The translations under genes and the position numbers were made by a program. A stretch of DNA of 64,000 nt from Panulirus ornatus. Lineage: Eukaryota; Arthropoda; Malacostraca; Decapoda; Palinuridae. The stretch spans positions 8,115,072 to 8,179,071 of the forward strand of contig NC_092262.1 of NCBI RefSeq assembly GCF_036320965.1. Direction: 5' to 3'. Below the pieces are notes generated by a model. It saw only the letters and a list, made by a program, of their open reading frames with translations, had not been told where the DNA came from and ran no database searches. Positions 8,891-22,250 of the stretch are shown piece by piece. Each line of letters opens with the position of its first letter. Position 1 is the first letter of the stretch.

Positions 8891-11800
8891 TGAGCTTCTT
8901 AGTCTCTTCTACTGGTTAAGGCACAGTCTCGATGTTGCACGAGCCCCACGAAAGAGGTCCACAGGGGTTATGATATTGAATTATTTAGCATAAATAGGCT
9001 TTGCTGACCGATACATTCATCAATCTTGTCATATGTATATGATCCATCATGTGAAGGTATCCACAGAAATCTAACCATGCGTCAATCTGTCCAGGCTTCA
9101 GGAAGATCCACTCATACTTCTCTTATGATCCTACAACATTAAGTGAGAAGGGATGAAAACATTGAAGTTCACTCCACAAGTCAGAAATAACCAAACAAGT
9201 GTTAAATGATAAAATATCCACCTGCACCTGCAATTCCCATTTGCCTACATTCTGCAATATTTTCCTAATATTGCAGTTTATGGCAAAATCCTCTTGTGTT
9301 CTACATAAATGCTGACACTGCAAGATCATCCAATTTTGCCTAGATGATTAATGGGGAGTAAAAGAGTATGCAATTCTACGATCTATGGGGAGTGCAAACA
9401 CCTGCATCAGTACTTTTCAGTCACCTTCCTTATTTCAATTCCTGTATGGATTATTTTCAATTACAAAGGAGAGATGTGCCTTGAACCAATATTCAAGTGA
9501 GGTTTACTTAAGAAACAGTTTCACTGGGAGCACTAAGGATTCATTATAATTTGCTAATGAACTATTGAAAACTCATCATAAAAAAATACCAAAAAAAATC
9601 TGTGACGATGGATTTCATTTCAACAATAATACAACAGAGTTTAAGATCTAATCTCATACTGACTACTACAAGTATTTTCAAAGCATATGGCTTTATTTAG
9701 AACTATATGGAAAAAGTTTTTCCCTTATCTCACCAAAATTCTAAGTCCCAAGCAATTGCAAAAATTATGAAAATTATGATAAGATTATTTAGACGCGTCT
9801 GTAAAAAACAATAAAATAAAATACCATGAAGTTTGGGCGGGATGTTGAGCAATGCAAAAGGACCTTACCATTGCAAACCTTAAGGCACCACCACAAAATC
9901 ATGGCAATATATGTAGCGAATGTAACTTAGAATCTAAACCCATCTGCTTTTTTAACTCAATAAAAATTGGTACCTATTTGAAGTACAATCATACAATAGG
10001 AAGACAAGTTAGGGGATTACCATTCAGATATAAACCCACGAAAATTTGTTGAAGTCATGAAGAATGAAATGGTTGCAATCCTTCACACAGAAAGAAAAAA
10101 GTCCCCTAAAATGGTAGATAATGAAGTTAAGAGAATCATAAGTACAAGTCTTTGACAGCTTTGCATAAAATCTAATTACAGTCCACCTACTACTGTGCTG
10201 GAAAATCTAGGTTTATAATATGGCGGGAGACAGCGGTTATGTATAATAACAAATAGACAGACTTGTATATATATGGAGTCAAGGTCAATAATGGATAAAT
10301 ATACTTAAGGTGAAGCATAAAATGACAAAACTTCCACAAATACAGTTGGGGTCATACATGCTATACAGGTGAAGCTTCCACTATGAAGAAGCCTTATGAC
10401 TTCTGTTGCCTTGCCAACAGCTTAGGTCAAGTCCAAAACCAGTGTGAAGGTTAAGAGATCCGAGAAACCACAGTAAAATCTTAAGCTAGAGAAAAATCAC
10501 ACACACATCTGTTGAGCTAGAGCAAAAATACCTTCATGTACAGAAGTGGCATGGTATTTCACAGGTGGACTAGATGAATGTGTACATTAAATAACGTTAA
10601 GACATTCATACTCCCTACAAAGGAATCTCTGCTTTATTCTATGTCATAAACTATTTTAATGAGAGTGATTAAAGAAGTACAATTGTCCTGTATCTCAGAA
10701 TGTTAAAGCATATAGCATTCTTCTCATTATGTACTAAGCATTCTATAACATAATAAGCAATACAACAAACATACAATATTTCAAATACATTATGCTACAA
10801 GTAATTAGTTCCCTAATCCTTTGTTTTCTCTCACCCTCACATCTTCCAGTTATCATATTTTTCAGCACTGCAACTTTTTAAATTACTACATATAACAAAT
10901 TCAATTTTAGAAAGAGAAACGGTTTATGGAACTGGAGATTACGAACTATAAGTTGGTTCCAAACTCCTCAGAAAGTAAAAATGAGAGAAAGTCTGAACAG
11001 GAACATAACCAAACAGTTAATCAGTCTAATCTACATTTCTCAGGACTGATATATCATCCTTATCTGATAACACCACACTACAACTTCACGATTAATACGG
11101 TCCCTAAAACTACTTATGTAAAATAAAACAGTAACTTAATACTCAACAAATACAAAGAAACCATTAATCATACATGAATATACTCAGTAATTTTCCAAAC
11201 TTATCAAAAGCACAGGACTCGAACATTTTTATTTTTCAAATACACGAAAGGAGAGTGATCCTAAATCCTAAGCAGAGATTGCTTACACACAAGAGGAAAA
11301 AAATTAACATTTACCAATGAAATTAAAGGGCATGCTGTAATATCATTTATGGAATAAAACTGAAAAAACTATAAATTATAAATTAACAAAGTCTTAAATT
11401 CTTTCTTAAAGGACTTGATATCAAGGATACTCAATACATATCAGTTACCGACATCCAAATCAATCCTCCCTACCCGTTCATGTTGTTATCCTCTCTGTAT
11501 TTGAATTTCCCCTCAATTTCAGTTCTGTTCTTTCTCAAGCAATCATAGCAAGTACATGTACATACATGAGAGGATATCTATAACATGGGGTCAAACCTAT
11601 TAACCTAGATGTACTATCAACATGTCAGTGCTTTTTCCTATAACTTGCTTTATGTTTTTAATGTCAACCAGCAATTGTTCAGCAAAATGCAGAATGGAAC
11701 CCCTGCAATCTTCTTGGTAACACAGTAAAATCACAAAACTGAATCATCGTCCAATAAAACCAATATTTTCTTTTCATCATTTTACGTGTAAATACAGTAT

Positions 11801-12900
11801 ATAATCGAAGCACCACATGCCCTACAATGCAAACTTTCATCAAGTGTTGTGAACTAGAATAGTGTTGTCTTCATAATAAAGTAGTACAACTCTTATTTCG
11901 ATCTTACAAATCTTACAAATGATAAAGCCACGAGTGAGGATGATTATGATCATCATGAAAAATTTGGGAAAAGTAAAAAACTAACAGAAATTAACATAAC
12001 CTTTGAAAACCTCACCTAACTTAGGAACGAGATATGATAAATTTTCTTCTTACGGTCACAATATACCATAAAAATTGTCATCTTACTTCCACCATACTGG
12101 TTGAATGAAATGGTCAGCAAGGTCAGCAAATAGATCTAACAACAATGATACCACCAAAACAGCACAAATTCTTATATAAAATATTGAAGTTAATGTAAAT
12201 CTAGTTTGAGAAAGTTACACGTTTTCATGAATTGTGCTGTTTTCTCTAGACGTTTCGCTTTAACTCGACATTTTCCCTCATCATCAAACCCTTCGCACTA
12301 TATTTTTCATCTGATAAAATACAAAACTCCAAATTGCACTTCAATTCTACATAAAAGAAGTCTATTCAAACGAGTTTCTTCCAAATCCATACTTTAATAC
12401 TGTGGTGCCCCTAAACAGGAACTTCACATAATTTAAATGGAACTTCAGTTACTTCGAGTGGCTCCCAAGTCAAAATCAGCAGCTTTCCTGATATGGTCTG
12501 TCCATTACACAACCAAACTACAATAAAATAACTCAATAACCAATGCTCACTTACGTATTAGTTTAGCTTGATAATTAATACATCTTTAAACGTAGGCAAA
12601 ATAGTGTTTCAATTGGAAAGGTCTGGGATACAAGTTCATAAAACTCACTCTACAGACCAAATTCGACCTTATGTCTTAATTAGATGGGGGCAACAGTATG
12701 ATATACATTTTAGTGATACTCATTTACCACGAAGAGTCTCTTAGAACATCACAGTTGAGTACAAACGCTCGTTAATACACTACATAACCTGACATGGCGT
12801 GAGGTTTGACCTCTGACAACCAATTCTGTAGTTAGTGCTCACCAAATAGGAGGAGAGGAGGAGTGATGCCTGGGGCAATACTGGAATGAAACAAGAGCAA
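8891..12900. other. Long unannotated AT-rich stretch
   Basis: I read both strands and see only short open frames without recognisable motifs, no LINE copy and no tandem array. It may be intron or intergenic space upstream of the RNF34-like coding exons. Confidence 0.5.
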
Positions 12901-12960
12901 AGACGTCACTCATGTGTCTGACTCAGCCTCGCAGACTGTCAGCTGAGTCAGACTTCTCCT
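12900..12960. promoter_or_regulatory. CRE-like site plus inverted pair of TGACTCAGC (ARE/NF-E2/AP-1-like) sites
   Basis: GACGTCAC at 12902-12909 contains the CRE core. GTCTGACTCAGC at 12916-12927 and its exact reverse complement GCTGAGTCAGAC at 12942-12953 form a perfect 12-bp inverted repeat with a 14-base spacer. Each arm contains TGACTCAGC, the consensus of antioxidant-response/NF-E2 and AP-1 type sites. The surroundings are pyrimidine-rich and more GC-rich than neighbouring sequence. A promoter or enhancer role, perhaps for the minus-strand RNF34-like gene, is inference. Confidence 0.45.
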
Positions 12961-13589
12961 TTCCTCCCACCTCCTCCCGTCCCTTAATCACGCTGTTTAT
13001 TCCTTCTATTTCCCTTGAATAAACTAACTATGGCTCCTATTTAACTTGGGACGGTATATTCTTCACTCACCTGTATGACAGGGAGGTCCAGAGACACGCT
13101 GGGATGGAGGAAAAAGGGGATGAAAGGTTTTGTGGTGACGACTTGTCATCCAATGTTGTTTCTTCCCCCAAGATAATGACCATCGGCCACGCCATCTGTA
13201 GGCGCCTCCCTCAACTACCCAAACCCCATAACAACCCTCCACTCATTTCCTCATTACACTCCTCTTTTACGCTCTTCTCACATATTCAATTACCTTAAGA
13301 CATGGTTGATAATAACCCTTAACCTATACTATCGTATGTATAGTGAATAATAAGGTAACTCTTTGGTAAACGAGTTGTTTACATTGAGGTCATTGTAATG
13401 GTGGTAGGTAACGAGTCAATAATGGTTGTTAAGATATCATGAAGGTTAATTTACCATTTCGAAGTTATTAATGGCATTCAAGTGGTTTATTAGATTAGGG
13501 AGTGGTTGGGTCTCCCTGCAAGTCATCCTCTGTGAATCATCAACCATAGATTCTATATATAGGCTTTCTATTCTTAAAGTTTTCTGTAG

Positions 13590-13592
<3 letters not shown>

Positions 13593-13659
<67 letters not shown>
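13593..13659. repeat. (AT)n microsatellite
   Basis: About 67 bases of alternating AT, here without an adjoining LINE fragment. Confidence 0.97.
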
Positions 13660-13661
<2 letters not shown>

Positions 13662-16600
13662 CAAAAGTTCTTTGCATAGTTTTAAGTCTCTAAATTCTTC
13701 CAGTCTACCCCATTCATGGACCATACACACAGTAGGGGTGTATATAGCCTTAATCACCATCTCTAACACCTTTAATGGTTAAGGTTGGCGGCTTTAATTG
13801 GTAGTTGAGAGGCCTAAACAACCAAGCCAATTATCTATTTCTCCCCTTATTTCAAAGACCTGCAAAGTTACTTGCACAGACTGAACCAAACGAAGGGTTA
13901 CAGACATGGAAAACATGTCTCTCCTTTATTTCTGTGATATTGTTGCTACCCCGTCATTATTTCTATCATATATTGCATTTCTCACGTCACAAACTCTCAT
14001 TGGAGGACTAATTACTTTGCCAATAATCTCAGAAACTTCTTTTGACGTTAATTTTCCCCCTGTATGATTCCATCATGTGAATGAATAGTTCTAAAAAAAA
14101 AGAAATTTAGGTTATCTCACACGAGACCTGACCTCTCTCTCACACAGCCCTGTTGCCATGTAACCAACTGACCTATTTATTGTTTATTTCTCTTGTACCT
14201 TCACTTATCATGACCAGTCTTTCAACCTGCTCTTTCACTGCTAACTATTCATAGTCTGTGTGGCAATTCTCTACCCTCTAGTTACGTCAGTTTCTTTAAA
14301 GACATCTGGTAATATTCCTCATGACATGCAAAGTTGGATGTCACAACACTCCATCCTAAAATTAACCTTCCAACGTCTTCTTTCATTATCCTGTTATTGT
14401 CTTACTCTTTGATACTCCTTGAAGCCTACTGAGTTGAGGGAAGTGACAAACTAATTGGTGTATCTAGTGAGGGTCATGTCCACTCAGTAGACCACGCATA
14501 AGAAACAAAATTTAAGCTTTATTATCAAGAATCTTCATATCTGTCCATGACTCGTCATGAGATATAAAGTCTGATAGTTGGTGGCTCTGTAAGCTGTTTG
14601 GGTCATTGCTGAATCACCACATCTGGGGGGACGAGCTGGGCGGATCTCCAAATATGCATGGCCATTGCTTTCGCCCTTTGAGGAGGAAGTCAACGGAAAA
14701 TGTGAATCTCGGTATTAAAGATATGATCCACAAGAGGTATGATGTAACTAATTTTATTCGTTCATTTTCACTGTGTTATTACTTATAATAAAAGTGCTGT
14801 CGACTGCTTTGTGTAGGATGATGGTAACTGCTAGGATTTCCTGCACTTCTTGGAATTTCCCTTTTAATCACAGATCTTTTATTTAAAGCTACGTTGTTTT
14901 ATTTTTTTTTTTTAGCTTTAATGGTCTTCAAAATTCTCAAAATATCCGTGAATTGCCTCGTTATAAAGGTCTTAACAAACCAATTGTCTCCACAGGGAAC
15001 AAAGTTGACATGTTAATCTATTAAGCAATGGAAACTGAATTTGTAGCTTTCAGAGAAGAATGTACAGTGAATGAATAAAGAAAATATAGAATACATTTCT
15101 TTATTTGTACTGTGAATATTTTTTTCATGCACTCAACGTATGTGGGATTGTGCCTCATCAGGATTATCCTACAAACACATCTACTCCATTCTAACTTGCC
15201 TCGTTAACAACCTTGTCAAATCCAAACATATAGCTCCAGACCTCACAAAATATGGCCCTCAGAACAATCATAGGGGTCTAATAACCACAATAATATATGA
15301 AATGAAATAAGAAATACTTCCAATATCATTCCACCTGAATATGGAACCCCTCTCATTCAAACCACTCCATATTATGAAGTGGTTCACCAACCATCGACCC
15401 CAATGAAGACATGGCACACTAACTCCTGCCTCACATTTCCATCATATATACTCACATATTCCCCCCTCCCTTAGTAAACACAACAGTGACAAAACTTATT
15501 ACACACCAATTTGACCTTCCACTGAGCAATCATCCTCCCAATTCAGTCTTAAACACCTCCGACCTGATCATATAACCACAAGGAACTAACACCCCTTTTA
15601 CATGTACGAGGTATACTTTCTCGTTGTGTATTTTGAATATCACCCACTTCTCCTACATTAACAACACCAGTACAACATATTACAAGACCCTTCGTGTCCA
15701 AGTTGAAACTTTCACACTTATTCTGCAGTTGCCCCGTGCCCCCATCACAAAATATTAATAGCATAACAATGTTTTGACCCATGGCCCCCAACTAGTGGAC
15801 CTGGCCAGCTTCTAAAGCTCCACGGGGACCCCATAGAAGGGACTCATGGCACAAGAATACCAGATAAAGGAACCAGAAATCACTTATGTGGGAGAGGAAT
15901 ACAACTGAACCCAACACACACACTAGCACACTCGTTAAGTCATGCACTTGGGATCAAACTATGGTCTCTTAACCATCTGCAAGCTGTCCCTCCAGCTTAT
16001 ATGTATATATGGCTTGTATCTGTCTATGTTTTATTCTATTGAGTGATAGATGAAAGCAAGAGTAGACAGAAACATTATGATTATGATAACCAGTGATTTC
16101 TTTGTAGACGTCCCTTAGGCCAAATCTCATTGTATGATCTTGAAACCACTTTTATATCTTGTATTAAACGTGTATAGAGGCAAGGTGCATTTGCGTACAT
16201 ATTCAGTGTGTGGCTTGCGTAAATATTCAGTGTGTGGGCTTTCTTATAAGCATATGACACTACACGCAACGTTATTTAAGAGAAAAATAGCCAGATATTT
16301 GTGGCAGTCTTGGAGTACATGTAAATATCGACACAGAAATTAAAATACATAGTTTTCTTACAAGAGATACGCCAGCAGATTTCTAACTAAACAGAAAACA
16401 CCGACAAGCCAAAGAGAAGCAGTATCATTAAAACAATCATCGTTGATAAATACATTGGCACAACCCCAACTTATTACTATTTAAAGTATAGTGGGTGGGG
16501 GTGTCCATGTTTGTTTTCATAATTTCTCAAATACGACAAGGAAATGGGACTCATTTCATGCAAGGAGGACTACAGGGCTGGTATCAATGAGAAGGATTTT

Positions 16601-17289
16601 ATTGAAAATAAATAAGGATCAGGGGGGGAAGAAAATGATGAATAAGAAGAAAAGATATAAAAGAATAAGGGGCGTATGCAAAGAGCACAAAACAAGAGTT
16701 GGCTCGCCCTGGTGTGGCAGCTGATCATACTGCATTGCCAATGATATACAAAGGAATCAGTTTGATAATATTTAGATTACGGTCTGAACACAATCAAAAT
16801 GTTCTTGATAATACAATCGACATATTTCACCAGAAGTTAGGCAATAAAAACCAAGCATTTATGGTCACCGAGCTTTTCCTGGTGTATTAATGTCTGTTAA
16901 CCTTAATACTTGGGTTTAGCTTGCATACGACACTTCCTAAGATCTTATATTTAATAGTCAGATCCCTACGCCATTATGAGCGCTAAAATATACGCATTAT
17001 TTATATTATTCTATCAATTGTACAACCACTAAGACAGCTTCATTGCAGTTTCATAGGTAGAGTGAAATTGTAATAAAACCTAGTTTTGACTAGTGGGTCA
17101 TCAAATGGGCACCCATTGCTTCCTGCGCAGCGCCCTAGCAAGTTTTTGGCTTCCTGTCAGCAATTGACCAAAATGAGTCAAAAAAGCAAGTTCTCTACTG
17201 AGCGAAAAAAGTAATACGCATTTAACAAAGATTTATTGAGGAGGTTGTGATCTCTGTGCGTATCCCTGACCGCTTGTTCGTCAAAAGAC

Positions 17290-17292
<3 letters not shown>
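13660..17292. other. Unannotated AT-rich stretch
   Basis: No gene recognised. One small duplication: gcgtacatattcagtgtgtggct near 16190 recurs ~24 bases later with one or two changes. Confidence 0.5.

Positions 17293-17354
<62 letters not shown>
17293..17354. repeat. (AT)n microsatellite at LINE 3' end
   Basis: About 62 bases of alternating AT immediately next to the 3' end of the minus-strand LINE. Confidence 0.97.
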
Positions 17355-17358
<4 letters not shown>

Positions 17359-17550
17359 CTTTTTTGCTTTGTCGCTGTCTCCCGCGTTTGCGAGGTAGCG
17401 CAAGGAAACAGACGAAAGAAATGGCCCAACCCACCCCCATACACATGTATATACATACACGTCCACACACGCAAATATACATACCTACACAGCTTTCCAT
17501 GGTTTACCCCAGACGCTTCACATGCCCTGATTCAATCCACTGACAGCACG

Positions 17551-19444
17551 TCAACCCCGGTATACCACATCGATCCAATTCACTCTATTCCTTGCCCTCC
17601 TTTCACCCTCCTGCATGTTCAGGCCCCGATCACACAAAATCTTTTTCACTCCATCTTTCCACCTCCAATTTGGTCTCCCACTTCTCCTCGTTCCCTCCAC
17701 CTCCGACACATATATCCTCTTGGTCAATCTTTCCTCACTCATTCTCTCCATGTGCCCAAACCATTTCAAAACACCCTCTTCTGCTCTCTCAACCACGCAC
17801 TTTTTATTTCCACACATCTCTCTTACCCTTACGTTACTTACTCGATCAAACCACCTCACACCACACATTGTCCTCAAACATCTCATTTCCAGCACATCCA
17901 TCCTCCTGCGCATAACTCTATCCATAGCCCACGCCTCGCAACCATACAACATTGTTGGAACCACTATTCCTTCAAACATACCCATTTTTGCTTTCCGAGA
18001 TAATGTTCTCGACTTCCACACATTCTTCAAGGCTCCCAGGATTTTCGCCCCCTCCCCCACCCTATGATCCACTTCCGCTTCCATGGTTCCATCCGCTGCC
18101 AGATCCACTCCCAGATATCTAAAACACTTTACTTCTTCCAGTTTTTCTCCATTCAAACTTACCTCCCAATTGACTTGACCCTCAACACTACTGTACCTAA
18201 TAACCTTGCTCTTATTCACATTTACTCTTACCTTTCTTCTTTCACACACTTTACCAAACTCAGTCACCAGTTTCTGCAGTTTCTCACATGAATCAGCCAC
18301 CAGCGCTGTATCATCAGCGAACAACAACTGACTAGTCACACTTCCCAAGCTCTCTCATCCACAACAGACTTCATACTTGCCCCTCTTTCCAAAACTCTTG
18401 CATTCACCTCCCTAACAACCCCATCCATAAACAAATTAAACACCCATGGAGACATCACACACCCCTGCCGCAAACCTACATTCACTGAGAACCAATCACT
18501 TTCCTCTCTTCCTATACGTACACATGCCTTACATCCTCGATAAAAACTTTTCACTGCTTCTAACAACTTGCCTCCCACACCATATATTCTTGACACCTTC
18601 CACAGAGCATCTCTATCAACCTATCATATGCCTTCTCCAGATCCATAAATGCTACATACAAATCCATTTGCTTTTCTAAGTATTTCTCACATACATTCTT
18701 CAAAGCAAACACTTGATCCACACATCCTCTACCACTTCTGAAACCACATTGCTCTTCCCCAATCTGATGCTCTGTACATGCCTTCACCCTCTCAATCAAT
18801 ACCCTCCCATATAATTTACCAGGAATACTCAACAAACTTATACCTCTGAAATTTGAGCACTCACTCTTATCCCCTTTGCCTTTGTACAATGGCACTATGC
18901 ACGCATTCCGCCAATCCTCAGGCACCTCACCATGAGTCATACATACATTAAATAACCTTACCAACCAGTCAATAATACCGTCACCCCCTTGTTTAATAAA
19001 TTCCACTGCAATACCATCCAAACCTGCTGCCTTGCCGACTTTCATCTTCCGCAAAGCTTTTACTACCTCTTCTCTGTTTACCAAATCATTTTCCCTAACC
19101 CTCTCACTTTGCACACCACCTCGACCAAAACACCCTATATCTGCCACTCTATCATCAAACACATTCAACAAACCTTCAAAATACTCACTCCATCTCCTTC
19201 TCACATCACCACTACTTGTTATCACCTCCCCATTTGCGCCCTTCACTGAAGTTCCCATTTGCTCCCTTGTCTTACGCACTTTATTTACCTCCTTCCAAAA
19301 CATCTTTTTATTCTCCCTAAAATTTAATGATACTCTCTCACCCCAACTCTCATTTGCCCCCTTTTTCACCTCTTGCACCTTTCTTTTGACCTCCTGTCTC
19401 TTTCTTTTATACATCTCCCACTCAATTGCATTTTTTCCCAGCAA
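17551..19444 (-). pseudogene. LINE reverse transcriptase domain, three overlapping frames
   Basis: Open pieces 19444-18560, 18596-18336 and 18348-17551 are in different frames. Together they cover all RT motifs including FADD and the C-terminal zone. The break at ~18340 lies at gactagtcacacttccc, where other copies have a shorter string without the extra bases. It needs the intact family consensus to be functional; this copy is dead. Confidence 0.88.
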
Positions 19445-20567
19445 AAATCGTCCAAATGCCTCTCTCTTGAAGCTCTTTCACTAATAATCTTACTTCTTCA
19501 TCCCACCACTCACTACCCTTTCTAATCAACCCACCTCCCACTCTTCTCATGCCACAAGCATCTTTTGCGCAATCCATCATTGATTCCCTAAATACATCCC
19601 ATTCCTCCCCCACTCCCCTTACTTCCATTGTTCTCACCTTTTTCCATTCTGTACTCAGTCTCTCCTGGTACTTCCTCACACAAGTCTCCTTCCCAAGCTC
19701 ACTTACTCTCACCACCCTCTTCACCCCAACATTCACTCTTCTTTTCTGAAAACCCATACAAATCTTCACCTTACCCTCCACAAGATAATGATCAGACATC
19801 CCTCCAGTTGCACCTCTCAGCACATTAACATCCAAAAGTCTCTCTTTCGCGCGCCTATCAATTAACACGTAATCCAATAATGCTCTCTGGCCATCTCTCC
19901 TACTTACATACGTATACTTATGTATATCTCGCTTTTTAAACCAGGTGTTCCCAATCACCAGTCCTTTTTCAGCACATAAACCTACAAGCTCTTCACCATT
20001 TCCATTTACAACACTGAACACCCAATGTATACCAATTATTCCCTCAACTGCCACATTACTCACCTTTGCATTCAAATCACCCATCACTATAACCCGGTCT
20101 CGTGCATCAAAACCACTAACACGCTCATTCAGCTGCTCCCAAAACACTTGCCTCTCATGATCTTTCTTCTCATGCCCAGGTGCATATGCACCAATAATCA
20201 CCCATCTCTCTCCATCAACTTTCAGTTTTACCCATATTAATCGAGAATTTACTTTCTTACACTCTATCACATACTCCCACAACTCCTGTTTCAGGAGTAC
20301 TGCTACTCCTTCCCTTGCTCTTGTCCTCTCACTAACCCCTGACTTTACTCCCAAGACATTCCCAAACCACTCTTCCCCTTTACCCTTGAGCTTCGTTTCA
20401 CTTAGAGTCAAAACATCCAGGTTCCTTTCCTCAAACATACTACCTATGTCTCCTTTTTTCACATCTTGGTTACATCCACACACATTTAGACACCCCAGTC
20501 TGAGCCTTCGAGGAGGATGAGCACTCCCCGCGTGACTCCTTCTTCTGTTTCCCATTTTAGAAAGCAT
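19422..20567 (-). pseudogene. LINE endonuclease domain (open, 5' part of broken ORF)
   Basis: The frame is open from ATG 20567 and covers the whole exonuclease/endonuclease/phosphatase-type fold: SETKLKG (metal-binding Glu), GAYAPG, GDLNAKV (Asp and Asn of the active site), and SDHYLV (catalytic Asp-His). It leaves frame near 19440 at GIWTIFAGKK, where the related copy at 63900-63958 continues as REAFGRFLQGK, showing a single indel in this copy. Confidence 0.88.
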
Positions 20568-20582
20568 TTAGTCATAAAGACG

Positions 20583-20648
<66 letters not shown>

Positions 20649-20938
20649 TTATGGTTGGGATACAATGACCTGTGGTCGTCTGAACTGTGAACCAACCAAT
20701 TTATATCAGCCAGACACTTAAAGGCTAAACCACCATTCCAAATTGGAATGACCCATCAATACATGTTGTATTGATGGGTCATGACTTCTATCTTCAAGGG
20801 GTTACAAGTATTACCTTGAAGTACAAGGCAGCAGTTATTGTTGTGGATGAAATGGCAACCTGAAATTGGATGTTTGAAGTTATTCAAGGTTATGAAATAG
20901 ACTTTTAAAATGTTGTAGCGTCTTTATGACTAAATGCT
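20563..20938. repeat. 23-bp perfect inverted repeat around (AT)n and hairpin-rich insert
   Basis: agcatttagtcataaagacg plus cta (20563-20585), at the outer edge of LINE L5, recurs in reverse complement as tagcgtctttatgactaaat plus gct (20916-20938) with no mismatch. Between them lie (AT)n and ~265 bases containing a perfect 15-bp hairpin (atgacccatcaatac / gtattgatgggtcat, ~20750-20784) and a weaker cttcaagg/ccttgaag pair. Either the end of a different inverted-repeat element that the LINE entered, or a 5' inversion at LINE integration. Confidence 0.75.
20584..20646. repeat. (AT)n microsatellite at LINE 5' end
   Basis: About 63 bases of alternating AT directly at the 5' edge of LINE L5. Confidence 0.97.
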
Positions 20939-22250
20939 GGCAGTACTGTGGTAATGGACTGGTGGTATATTTTTATAGCGTTGTCTCTTATAATGGAAGA
21001 TAAGATATCTTTAATATCGCGACAGAGCAAAGGTATGGCACAACACGTCACGCCATATTTCTTTTTACCTATCCAGATCTATTGTATAATTTTCCCTATA
21101 CCACTGAAAAAGCAGATGGGGGGGAAAACTGAAAGTCTATTATCCAGGTCTATTACTGAAGCATTTTCTGAGCCAAAATGTGTGTGAGTGTGTGTCGTAG
21201 TGAGAGAAGCTTAGGTAAGTTGTCGACTAGGTTGAATAATATATAAATGATAAAGCATTATATTAGACCAAAATTAAGGTCATAAGGGTGTGTCCTGGGC
21301 CAGACTTGTACCATAAGCTAAGGTTTATGACGTAGTCTAATAATGTAACAATAATAGAATACATGGAAGGGCTATTTCATAATCTATAATGGTGAAAGAG
21401 GAAATCCACACTCTCTCTCTCTCTAACAGCCTAAACTGATAACAAGCAACATCATCTAACATAAATAAAAAGTTATTTACGTCCCTGGGTAACTACAGTG
21501 TTTGGAGGTCTTGGCACTTAGTAGGAAAGGTTGAAGGTCAGTGGCGTATGCGCCACACACACACACACACACAATATGCACTAGGGGGTGACGTGCGTGG
21601 CACAGACACACACACACACCCTTGCAAAGATGCCCAGAAAAAAAAATATGAACATATCTTTGTAGATGATTGTGAACAGGTCAAAGAGACAAACGTATTG
21701 AGGTGTTTCACTCAGTAGCCAGTGATGTCTGGAGGATTGAAGCAGACAAACCTAGCTAGCTGTCCTTGGTGTTCAAATTATTGCCTTGACAAGAATCAAA
21801 CATTCATGTTGGCAGACATATATTGAAGCCAAGCTCAAGTTACACATACTATGTATGTTTGTGGATGTTTATGGAAACCTTGATGCATTGAATGACGTAA
21901 ACTGGTATTTTGCTGTGAGTAAATAGTTGAATAATTATGTTCTCTTTAACAGTGTTGGTAACGAAGTGTGATATTGCCCTAATAGGCAAACACAGTCTTC
22001 TCTTGGATATATTTCAGTTATTCGCTGTAATATATATTGATTACTAGATGGATGAAGACTTTCGCAACTTTACTCTCCATCTGACCTAAAAATTTGACCT
22101 GTCGTATGACCTTCTATGGATACCTAAATCCCTAAAAAAACACGACCGTACCTTAATATAGAAGACGAATATACATGTATGACATGGTGGCAGTTCTGCT
22201 TTGGTCATACCTCCCTCATGATAGACGGGTGATGAACCCCATGTGGCAAC
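20939..22250. other. Unannotated stretch with small simple repeats
   Basis: No gene recognised. It contains a CT tract (~21410-21424) and two CA tracts (~21554-21573 and ~21606-21620). Confidence 0.5.

Larger units (their letters stand above)
17355..20583 (-). mobile_element. Near full-length RTE-like LINE (L5), short-3'UTR subfamily
   Basis: The most complete copy, ~3.2 kb. Reading on minus, it has an endonuclease of the APE type (20567-19440; LSETKLKG, IIGAYAPG, VIVMGDLNAKVS, LLDYVLIDRRA, GGMSDHYLV), a linker, the reverse transcriptase (RNACIVPLYKGKG, YRGISLL-like NFRGISLLSIPGKLY, FRSGRGCVDQV, VAFMDLEKAYDR, GLRQGCVMSPW, LLFADDTALV) and a basic C-terminus (RRSGRPNWRWKDGV). Endonuclease plus RT in one frame and a short microsatellite-associated 3' end are typical of the RTE clade. 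Frameshifts near 19440, 18600 and 18340 inactivate it. Both ends abut (AT)n, so no target-site duplication can be read. Confidence 0.92.

Noticed and set aside
8905..8985. tRNA-like string (tggttaaggcac as an A-box look-alike)
   Set aside because: No convincing B box and no cloverleaf could be drawn.
17592..19484. Plus-strand frames rich in Ser, Pro, His and Thr overlapping the LINE
   Set aside because: They are antisense shadows of the LINE RT. The same antisense frames recur at every LINE copy (e.g. 4904-5356, 30107-30559, 62258-62605).
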